Source: CBDCWA01 sp046048295 (GTDB lineage Bacteria; Pseudomonadota; Alphaproteobacteria; Rhizobiales; Hyphomicrobiaceae). Taken from it: a DNA stretch of 5,244 nt. Each line of letters begins with the position of its first letter. The first letter of the stretch is position 1. Both the position numbers and the translations under genes were made by a program. Location of the stretch: contig JBJOGJ010000264.1 in assembly GCA_046048295.1 (NCBI GenBank), positions 1 through 5,244 of the forward strand. Direction: 5' to 3'. The notes beneath the pieces are model-generated. The model did no database searches. It was not told the origin of the DNA and saw only the letters and a program-made list of their open reading frames with translations. Below are positions 1 to 5,244 of this stretch, piece by piece.

Positions 1-283
1 TAAGTTCCTCGACACGGCCCTTTCCAAGGAGCGTGGAGGGCCGGTAGCGCTGCAGTTGGACGATGGCTGCGTTCACAACGTCGAGATCGATTGCGCGCGC
101 CAAGCCTATCGCCTCGGCCAGTCGATCGGCGGGGGAATGGATGCGTGAGGCTGTCGATGACCGGGCAGTCGGCTGGACTGGCGCACGAGCTTCCTGGCCC
201 GGTGGCACCGGAACCACGACGATTGCGCGCGCAGTCCTGCCAGCCGCAACGTTCCCGTCGGATTGACCGGCTGGTTCGCTCAA
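1..283 (-). CDS. hflX: GTPase HflX, N-terminal part (3' end beyond left edge)
   Basis: HflX is a translation-associated GTPase that binds the 50S subunit and, in studied bacteria, splits stalled ribosomes. Only the first 94 codons are inside the window. Seen: a variable N-terminus, then a beta strand ARAIVVVPV (about residues 18-26), then RLAEAIGLARAIDLDVV (54-70) and RPSTLLGKGRVEEL (81-94). These match the N-terminal HflX domain, whose hallmark is the TLLGxGKxEE stretch; here the second K is R90. The G1-G4 GTPase motifs would lie beyond the edge. The frame has no ATG: the first start downstream of the in-frame TGA is TTG at 283-281, and the next candidate is GTG at 217-215, which would begin inside the conserved first strand. 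I chose TTG, although its only SD-like sequence (GAGAAG, 301-296) is 12 nt away. It follows hfq by 28 bp, the usual hfq-hflX arrangement. Identity is firm; the start is not. Confidence 0.88.
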   Translation of the reverse strand, partial: MSEPAGQSDGNVAAGRTARAIVVVPVPPGQEARAPVQPTARSSTASRIHSPADRLAEAIGLARAIDLDVVNAAIVQLQRYRPSTLLGKGRVEEL

Positions 284-311
284 GGGGGTGTTAGGCTTCT
301 CGGTCGTCGGT

Positions 312-566
312 TCAGTCCTGGTTGGTGTCCTGCGTCTCCTGGTCCATCAGCTGAACCGGCTGGCTCGGCATAATGGTCGAGATCGCATGCTTATAGACCA
401 GTTGCGAGTGGCCGTCGCGGCGCAAGAGAACACAGAAGTTGTCGAACCAGGTGACGATACCCTGGAGCTTGACGCCGTTGACGAGGAAGATTGTAAGCGG
501 AATCTTGTTCTTGCGGACGTTGTTGAGAAAAGTATCCTGCAAATTCTGCGCCCGTTCGTTTGGCAT
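312..566 (-). CDS. hfq: RNA chaperone Hfq
   Basis: Hfq is a hexameric Sm-like protein that pairs small RNAs with mRNAs and affects mRNA stability and translation. The 84-residue product is full length for an alphaproteobacterial Hfq, with only about ten residues after the core and so no long acidic tail like that of E. coli. Seen: helix 1 with NLQDTFLNNVRKNKIPL (8-24); the Sm1 segment including F27, K33, L34-Q35-G36 and D42-N43-F44; and the Sm2 signature YKHAISTI (58-65). By alignment with E. coli Hfq, Q10, K59 and H60 correspond to proximal-face Q8, K56 and H57, F27 to distal-face Y25, and R18-K19-K21 to the rim arginines. The ATG has a short SD (GGA, 577-575) 8 nt upstream. The C-terminus MDQETQDTNQD is polar and probably disordered. 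It sits between trkA and hflX, with a 137-bp leader that may carry its own promoter. Confidence 0.98.
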   Translation of the reverse strand: MPNERAQNLQDTFLNNVRKNKIPLTIFLVNGVKLQGIVTWFDNFCVLLRRDGHSQLVYKHAISTIMPSQPVQLMDQETQDTNQD

Positions 567-703
567 TGTTGTTATCCGTATGATTTCGTTGTTGTTGTTG
601 GCGGCGTGGAGAGCGGTCCATCGCAGACATTAGCGCAACTCGATTTCCATTTCACCTCTGTTTGTCAGCCATTTTCATGGCGGAGCCGTTGACGCGCCGC
701 CCC
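567..703 (-). promoter_or_regulatory. hfq leader / trkA-hfq intergenic region with AAC-repeat tract
   Basis: This is the longest noncoding gap in the window. Reading on the minus strand from trkA, it holds a short inverted repeat, a strong SD-like GAGGTGA (658-652) placed before a six-codon frame and not before hfq, then four consecutive AAC triplets (599-588), a weak SD GGAT (577-574), and AACAACA running into the hfq ATG (573-567). AAC triplets fit the A-R-N motif known to bind the distal face of Hfq, so a site for Hfq on its own mRNA is plausible; that is inference. A promoter is expected here or in the trkA 3' end, but I see only weak matches (GTGAAA at 655-650 and TAATGT at 632-627, 17-bp spacing), so I do not place one. 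Confidence 0.45.
668..681 (-). repeat. Small inverted repeat with GAAA loop downstream of trkA
   Basis: GCCAT and ATGGC are perfect complements separated by GAAA, giving a 5-bp stem with a GNRA-type tetraloop in the RNA, 22 nt after the trkA stop codon. An alternative stem, GGCGG (701-697) with CCGCC (683-679), shares three bases with it, so the two could not form together. No T-run follows, so it does not look like a classical intrinsic terminator. A 5-bp stem can arise by chance, and its function is unknown. Confidence 0.3.
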
Positions 704-2080
704 CTAGAAGAAGTCCGGCCGCACGCTGAAAAGCTGCTCGACGTCACGCACGTGATCGGCACGTGCAAAGAGTATCGCGTGATCCTTCGATTGAAGCTCG
801 GTCTCGCCCGTCGGCACGATTATCTCGCCGTTCCGCACGATGGCGCCGAATTTGACACCATCGGACAGTCCGAGTTCCTGAATCGGCCTTCCGACCACGG
901 CAGTGGTTTCGAGGGCCTCGGCCTCGATCAGTTCGCCGGCGCCGTTATGGACCGAGTGGACGCCTCTGATGCGGCCGCGCCGGACGAACTGCAGGATACG
1001 GGAGGTTGTGACTGCGCGCGGGTTCACCTGGGCGTCTATGCCGAGCGATCTTATCAGCGTGCTGTATCGGGGGCTGTTGACCAGGCAGAGGCTCGACTTG
1101 CAGCCCATCTGCTTGGCAAGCAGGGAGGCCAGAATATTGACCTGGTCGTCATTGGTGACTGCAACCATCGTTTCCGCCGCGGGGACCTCCGCTTCGCGCA
1201 GGAGTTCCTCGCTCAGGCAACTGCCGTGTAGTACTGCAGATCGGGTGAGGCGCTCGGCCACCTCGGTCGCCCGCTCGCGGTTCGCCTCGATCAGTTTGAC
1301 GCGGATATTCGGATAGCGTTTCTCGATCTGACGCGCGACGTAGAGTCCGATGTTGCCGCCGCCGGCGATGACGACGCGGCGTGCCTGCTGCTCCTCGTGG
1401 CCGAACAGCTTGAGCGTTCGTGCTATCTGGTTGGTCGGTACCACGACGTAGGCGTCGTCACCGGCGATCAGGCGTTCATCCGCTGACGGCAGGAAGAGAA
1501 CGTTCGAGCGCACGACGGCGACGATTGTCGCCGGCAGGTCAGGAAACAGGTCGGTGAGCTGATGCATCGGGGTGTCGAGGACCGGACACTCCGGTCCGCA
1601 GGCAATTCCGATGGCCGAGACCTGGCCCTTGTCGAAGGTCGCCGTTTCGAACGCGCCCGGCAGCTCGAGGCGTCGCAGCACGGTGTTCCCGACCTCGACT
1701 TCCGGGGAGATGATCTGGTCGATCGGAATGGCATCTCGGCCAAACAGTTCCGACCACTCGTTCGACAGATACGACTGGGCACGGATGCGCGCGATCTTCG
1801 TCGGGATGTTGAAGATCCGGTCAGCCACCTGGCAGGCGACCATGTTGACCTCGTCATAGAGCGTGACCGCGATCAACATTTCGGCCTCGTTGGCCCCGGC
1901 GCGAGCAAGTACGTCGGGATGCGCACCGTTGCCCGCCGTTGCGCGTACGTCCAGGATGTCGTTGGCCCGCTGGACAAGGGCCGGGTCGCTGTCGATGATC
2001 GACACGTTGTTGCCTTCGGCTGCGAGGCTTTCGGCAATTCCGAGGCCGACCTGGCCGGCGCCACAGATCAAAACGTTCAT
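704..2080 (-). CDS. trkA: Trk potassium uptake regulatory subunit TrkA
   Basis: TrkA is the peripheral cytoplasmic NAD(H)-binding subunit that gates K+ uptake by a TrkH/TrkG membrane protein, which is not encoded here. The product is 458 residues, the same length as E. coli TrkA, and shows the expected duplicated layout. First RCK domain: Rossmann GAGQVG (7-12), acidic D30 ending strand 2, GAHPDVLARAGANEAEMLIAVT-type region about 52-73. First TrkA_C domain: about 130-225. Second RCK: GGGNIG (240-245), E265, and VAVTNDDQVNI (306-316). Second TrkA_C: about 375-455. In the second half the usual GD before the helix is HGSCLSEELL (285-294), with S287 where E. coli has D. The ATG is fixed by an in-frame TGA just upstream, but its SD (GGTGA) lies only 3 nt away, suggesting modest or coupled initiation. 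It lies 61 bp after ntrX, a known alphaproteobacterial position. Confidence 0.96.
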   Translation of the reverse strand: MNVLICGAGQVGLGIAESLAAEGNNVSIIDSDPALVQRANDILDVRATAGNGAHPDVLARAGANEAEMLIAVTLYDEVNMVACQVADRIFNIPTKIARIRAQSYLSNEWSELFGRDAIPIDQIISPEVEVGNTVLRRLELPGAFETATFDKGQVSAIGIACGPECPVLDTPMHQLTDLFPDLPATIVAVVRSNVLFLPSADERLIAGDDAYVVVPTNQIARTLKLFGHEEQQARRVVIAGGGNIGLYVARQIEKRYPNIRVKLIEANRERATEVAERLTRSAVLHGSCLSEELLREAEVPAAETMVAVTNDDQVNILASLLAKQMGCKSSLCLVNSPRYSTLIRSLGIDAQVNPRAVTTSRILQFVRRGRIRGVHSVHNGAGELIEAEALETTAVVGRPIQELGLSDGVKFGAIVRNGEIIVPTGETELQSKDHAILFARADHVRDVEQLFSVRPDFF

Positions 2081-2091
2081 GCTTCACCGCG

Positions 2092-2119
2092 AAAATTCTG
2101 CCGGGCATGTGCTCCGGCA
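2092..2119 (-). terminator. Candidate intrinsic terminator or attenuator between ntrX and trkA
   Basis: On the minus strand TGCCGG (2119-2114) pairs perfectly with CCGGCA (2104-2099). The stem can extend by two G-C pairs across a bulged A to an ACAT loop. It is followed by GAA and four T (2095-2092). A GC-rich stem plus T-run within the ntrX-trkA gap looks like a weak Rho-independent terminator. The T-run is short, and the structure ends about 11 nt before the trkA ATG, so it could instead control trkA initiation or only dampen read-through. Confidence 0.35.
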
Positions 2120-2141
2120 CCAGTCCGACAGTCTAGTCCAT

Positions 2142-3539
2142 TCAGCCCGTACCAGTAAGCCCTGAGCGCTGCTCCGAACTCACGCCAAGGGCGCGGAGCT
2201 TGCGGTGGAGCGCCGAGCGCTCCATGCCGACGAACTCAGCGGTGCGGGAAATGTTTCCACCGAAGCGGTTGATCTGAGCCAGCAGGTAATTGCGTTCGAA
2301 GATTTCGCGTGCGTCGCGAAGCGGCAAAGACATCAAGTGCTCGTCGCCGCTGTTGATCGGCAGCGGCACGTTCGAGCCGATTTCCTCAGGCAGCATGTCC
2401 GCCGTGATGATCGCGTCGGTTTCGCCGCCACTCAGGATCATCAGTCGCTCGATGTTGTTGCGCAGCTCGCGAACGTTGCCGGGCCAGTCATGTGTCTGGA
2501 TGACCGCGATGGCATCCTCTCCAATGCGTCGCGGCGCGAGGCCGGAGGCCTGTGCGATCTGCTGCACGAAGTACTGGATGAGGTCGGGAATGTCGTCGCG
2601 GCGTTCGGCAAGGCTCGGGACCCGGAGCGGCACGACGTTCAGGCGATGATAGAGGTCCTCTCGGAAACGCCCCTCCTCCATCTCTCGCTCGAGGTCCCGC
2701 GCGGTGGACGAAATAATGCGGACGTCAACGGCGACCTTCTGGTTGCCGCCGAGGCGAAGGAACTTCTGCTCGACCAGCACGCGCAACACCTTGCCCTGCG
2801 TTTCGAGCGGCATGTCTGCGACTTCGTCGATGTAGAGCGTGCCGCCATGCGCCTCCTCGAGCGCGCCTACCTTGCGCGGCCCGCCCGTCAACTCCTCGAC
2901 CCCGAACAGTTCTTCTTCGACCCGCTCGGGCGCCATTGCTGCGGCGTTGAGGACGACGAAGGCGCCGTCGGCACGGCTCGATTTGGCATGCATGACGCGG
3001 GCAGCCAGTTCCTTGCCGGCACCCGATGCGCCACGAATGAGTACGCGGCTGTTGGTCGGGGCGACGCGCTCGATCTGGTTGCGGAGCTGGTTGATCGCGG
3101 CGGAGCGGCCGATCATCTCCTGGCTCTGGATAGAGCGTTCCTTGAGCTGCTGGACCTCACGGCGGAGCTGGGAATGCTCGAGGGCGCGCATGGTGACGAG
3201 GATCAGCCGGTCGGCTTTGAACGGCTTCTCGATGTAGTCGTAGGCACCACGCTTGATTGCCGTGACGGCGGTTTCGATGTTGCCGTGCCCAGAGATGATG
3301 ACGACAGGCAGATTTGGATAGACCTGCTTGATCGTCGAGAGGACCTCGAGGCCATCGAGGCGGCTGCCCTGGAGCCAGATGTCCAGGATGACCAGTTGTG
3401 GACGCCGGTTCTCGATGGCGCGGAGCGCCTCATCGCTGTCGCGGGCGAGACGGCAGGTGTGACCCTCGTCCTCCAGAATGCCGCTGATCAGATCACGGAT
3501 ATCCGTCTCGTCGTCAACGACCAATATGTCGGCTGCCAT
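2142..3539 (-). CDS. ntrX: Response regulator NtrX (NtrC family)
   Basis: NtrX is the cytoplasmic partner of NtrY and regulates genes tied to nitrogen metabolism, respiration or envelope functions, depending on species. The 465-residue protein has a receiver domain (about 1-120) with acidic pocket D9-D10, phosphoacceptor D53, S83 and K105. A linker follows, then an AAA+ domain (about 142-375) with Walker A GASGAGKE (170-177), Walker B TLYIDE (234-239) and arginine-finger region FREDLYHRLN (292-301). A Fis-type helix-turn-helix ends the protein (about 428-453, GNISRTAEFVGMERSALHRK). The GAFTGA loop that contacts sigma-54 is absent: after ELFG (210-213) the sequence is VEELTGGPRKVGALEEA. The usual sensor N of AATN is also changed, in IISSTARDL (275-283). 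Both fit NtrX rather than NtrC. The ATG is supported by AAGGAG 6 nt upstream and by an in-frame stop just before it. It follows ntrY by 40 bp. Confidence 0.96.
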   Translation of the reverse strand: MAADILVVDDETDIRDLISGILEDEGHTCRLARDSDEALRAIENRRPQLVILDIWLQGSRLDGLEVLSTIKQVYPNLPVVIISGHGNIETAVTAIKRGAYDYIEKPFKADRLILVTMRALEHSQLRREVQQLKERSIQSQEMIGRSAAINQLRNQIERVAPTNSRVLIRGASGAGKELAARVMHAKSSRADGAFVVLNAAAMAPERVEEELFGVEELTGGPRKVGALEEAHGGTLYIDEVADMPLETQGKVLRVLVEQKFLRLGGNQKVAVDVRIISSTARDLEREMEEGRFREDLYHRLNVVPLRVPSLAERRDDIPDLIQYFVQQIAQASGLAPRRIGEDAIAVIQTHDWPGNVRELRNNIERLMILSGGETDAIITADMLPEEIGSNVPLPINSGDEHLMSLPLRDAREIFERNYLLAQINRFGGNISRTAEFVGMERSALHRKLRALGVSSEQRSGLTGTG

Positions 3540-3545
3540 ATGTCA

Positions 3546-3551
3546 CTCCTT
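3546..3551 (-). promoter_or_regulatory. Ribosome binding site of ntrX
   Basis: AAGGAG stands 6 nt before the ntrX ATG, the best-placed SD match in the window. It lies wholly inside the ntrY-ntrX gap and settles the ntrX start. Confidence 0.8.
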
Positions 3552-3579
3552 GCACCGGATTCTGGTTGCCAATACCTTG

Positions 3580-5244
3580 TTACCCCAATACAGGCGACGC
3601 ACTAGCACGAGTGGACGCCTCTGAATTCGTTTTCGCCGGAAGACGCAAGCGGATCAACGCTCCGTGGGAGCGGCCCGGAGCCGGTGGCGCGTCGTCGAGC
3701 GTAAGCGATCCGCCGTGCTGTTCCATGATCTTGTGGACCATGGCGAGGCCGAGGCCGGTGCCCTTGTGCCCCTTGGTGGTCACGTAGGGCTCGAGCAGGC
3801 GGTTGCGGTTGCTTTTGGGCAGGCCAGTCCCGTTGTCGATCACCTCGATCACCGCTTCGTCGCCCTCAGTCGTCAGCCTGGCCTCGACGATCCCCTTGAA
3901 GCCCGGTTCCGCGTCTGGACTTTCAGCGTAGGTATTGATCGCCTCGACGGCATTCTTCACGAGATTGGTGAGGGCCTGGGTAAGCAGCCGGCGGTCGAAG
4001 GACGCGCGAACGGCGCTCTTTGGCAGTCCGAGCCGGATCTCGATATTGGGTTCGCTCTCGCGGAAGAGCAGCACGGGTTCCTGCACAGCATCGCGCAGGT
4101 CGTGATCGGTCATCTCCGGCTGCGGCATGCGGGCGAAGGCCGCGAACTCATCGACCATGGTCTTGATGTCGCCGACCTGTCTCACGATCGTGTCGGTCAG
4201 TTTGTCGAACGTTTCGCGGTCGGTCGAAATCGAGTTCGAATACTTGCGTTTCAGACGTTCCGCCGAAAGTTGTATCGGCGTCAGTGGGTTCTTGATCTCG
4301 TGTGCGATCCGCCGGGCGACATCGGCCCAGGCAGACGTGCGCTGGGCAACGACGAGTTCGGTGATGTCATCGAACGTGATGACGCTGCCCTTGTCCATGC
4401 CTTCGTCGCCGATTGCCCGGCGGCGCGTGATCTTGACGGCGAACGTCCGCTCTTCGCCGTTCACCTGGAGCGTCATCTGGTCCGGGCTGCGATTGCGCCG
4501 CTCATCGGCGACAAAGGAATCGAAGAGCGTCGAGAATTCCGGCGAAACCTCCGACAGGTGGCGCCCCTGTAGATCCGACTCGGGAACGGCCAGCAGTGCC
4601 TGCGCCGAGTTGTTGGCGATGGTTATCCTGCCTGCACCGTCGATGCCGAGCACTCCGGCGCTTACGCCCGACAGGACGGCTTCGATGAAGGCGCGCCGCT
4701 CGGTCAGGAGTTCATTGGCCGAAACGAGAGCGTCGCGCTGGCCCTTGAGTTCCGCGGTCATCGTGTTGAAAGTCTGGGAAAGGCGGCGCAGATCGCCTTC
4801 GCCACGGATCACGGGCAGGACTATGCCGAGATTGCCGCGCGAGACCTCCTGGGCTGCTCCGATCAGGCGTGTAATCGGTGCCACGAAGCGTCCGGCGAAC
4901 CAAATGCCGACCCATATGGCTGCGAGGAGCGATGTCAGCGAAATCATCAGATACAGCAATCCGTGCACCAGCTTGAAGCCGCTGCGGCGCTGGCGGAACT
5001 GCTCGTACTCGTGGAAGCCCGCCTCCGTGCGACGGAGTTGCCCGACCACTCTCGGGCTTACCGGGCGCGCGACATAGAGATAACGAGCGTTGGCGGTCCC
5101 TGTGAGTTTCGCCACCGCCCCGACGCGATAGGAGCGGTCGGGCAGCAGCAGCGGGATCTGTCCTGCGGCCGCCTGAGCCATTTGCTGGGGAGACGGCGGT
5201 TCGAACGGGAGCTGGTCGTCCTCCAATGCCTTCAGCTCCGGTCG
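3580..5244 (-). CDS. ntrY: Sensor histidine kinase NtrY (5' end beyond right edge)
   Basis: NtrY is the membrane kinase that phosphorylates NtrX. The frame is open through the right edge; 554 residues are visible of a protein usually about 700-770 long, so the first transmembrane segments and part of the extracytoplasmic region are missing. Numbering from the edge: the extracytoplasmic segment (1-90), one transmembrane helix LVHGLLYLMISLTSLLAAIW (92-111), HAMP (about 119-170), PAS (about 185-290), then the HisKA domain with H315 in RRIAHEIKNPLTP. The ATPase domain shows the N box NLVKNAVEAI (427-436), G1 DNGTGLP (470-476) and G2 GTGLGLA (495-501). All catalytic motifs look intact. The last 20 or so residues are Ser/Ala-rich and probably unstructured. 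A TTG at 5226-5224 is internal, not a start: RPELKA precedes it in frame to the edge. It ends in TAA, 40 bp before ntrX, as expected for an ntrYX operon. Confidence 0.95.
   Translation of the reverse strand, partial: RPELKALEDDQLPFEPPSPQQMAQAAAGQIPLLLPDRSYRVGAVAKLTGTANARYLYVARPVSPRVVGQLRRTEAGFHEYEQFRQRRSGFKLVHGLLYLMISLTSLLAAIWVGIWFAGRFVAPITRLIGAAQEVSRGNLGIVLPVIRGEGDLRRLSQTFNTMTAELKGQRDALVSANELLTERRAFIEAVLSGVSAGVLGIDGAGRITIANNSAQALLAVPESDLQGRHLSEVSPEFSTLFDSFVADERRNRSPDQMTLQVNGEERTFAVKITRRRAIGDEGMDKGSVITFDDITELVVAQRTSAWADVARRIAHEIKNPLTPIQLSAERLKRKYSNSISTDRETFDKLTDTIVRQVGDIKTMVDEFAAFARMPQPEMTDHDLRDAVQEPVLLFRESEPNIEIRLGLPKSAVRASFDRRLLTQALTNLVKNAVEAINTYAESPDAEPGFKGIVEARLTTEGDEAVIEVIDNGTGLPKSNRNRLLEPYVTTKGHKGTGLGLAMVHKIMEQHGGSLTLDDAPPAPGRSHGALIRLRLPAKTNSEASTRASASPVLG

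Noticed and set aside
391..630. 79-codon minus-strand frame starting MSAMDRSPRR and overlapping hfq out of frame
   Set aside because: Its Gln/Asn-rich part is just the AAC-repeat leader read in another frame, and the rest is an off-frame reading of hfq; no domain and no independent support.
627..655. Sigma-70-like promoter (GTGAAA, 17 bp, TAATGT) for hfq
   Set aside because: Only 4 of 6 and 3 of 6 consensus matches; not better than chance.
662..1231. 189-codon plus-strand frame opposite the trkA 3' half
   Set aside because: No motif, and it covers the conserved second RCK domain of TrkA in antisense.
2205..3605. 466-codon open frame on the plus strand opposite ntrX
   Set aside because: It mirrors ntrX almost end to end, has no recognisable domain, and long antisense frames are expected opposite G+C-rich genes.
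3664..5077. Plus-strand frames of 302 and 316 codons opposite ntrY
   Set aside because: They overlap each other and intact ntrY catalytic motifs, and show no family signature; shadows of codon bias.
5224..5226. TTG as the start of ntrY
   Set aside because: The frame stays open to the window edge and NtrY normally has about 200 more N-terminal residues including transmembrane segments, so this codon is internal.

Overview
The window is a conserved chromosomal block from an alphaproteobacterium. All five genes lie on the minus strand, so the transcriptional order runs from the right edge to the left: ntrY (3' part), ntrX, trkA, hfq, hflX (5' part). The order ntrY-ntrX-trkA-hfq-hflX, usually preceded by ntrB-ntrC, is a familiar gene order in Alphaproteobacteria. 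The G+C-rich composition, the 84-residue Hfq with almost no C-terminal tail, and an NtrX without a GAFTGA loop all agree with this. I cannot assign an order or genus with confidence.

Layout. Positions 3580-5244 encode most of the membrane histidine kinase NtrY, whose N-terminus lies beyond the right edge. After a 40-bp gap carrying a good ribosome binding site comes its response regulator NtrX (2142-3539). A 61-bp gap with a GC-rich hairpin and short T-run separates ntrX from trkA (704-2080), the NAD-binding regulatory subunit of Trk potassium uptake. A 137-bp gap, the longest in the window, holds the hfq leader with short hairpins, tiny reading frames and an AAC-repeat tract. hfq (312-566) encodes the RNA chaperone. 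hflX (1-283 and beyond) starts 28 bp after hfq, probably at TTG, and its GTPase domain is cut off by the left edge.

How the genes work together. NtrY and NtrX form a two-component pair that the literature links to nitrogen and redox/respiratory control. TrkA gates potassium uptake through a TrkH/TrkG-type channel not in this window. Hfq acts on mRNA and small RNAs. HflX is a ribosome-associated GTPase. Close same-strand packing suggests shared transcription, but the leader before hfq and the hairpin before trkA are places where expression could be uncoupled.

No mobile element, CRISPR array, tRNA, rRNA or novel multigene system is visible. No stretch over 300 bp lacks a gene. The most interesting points are the AAC-repeat hfq leader (a possible autoregulatory site), the NtrX lacking GAFTGA, and the hairpin between ntrX and trkA.
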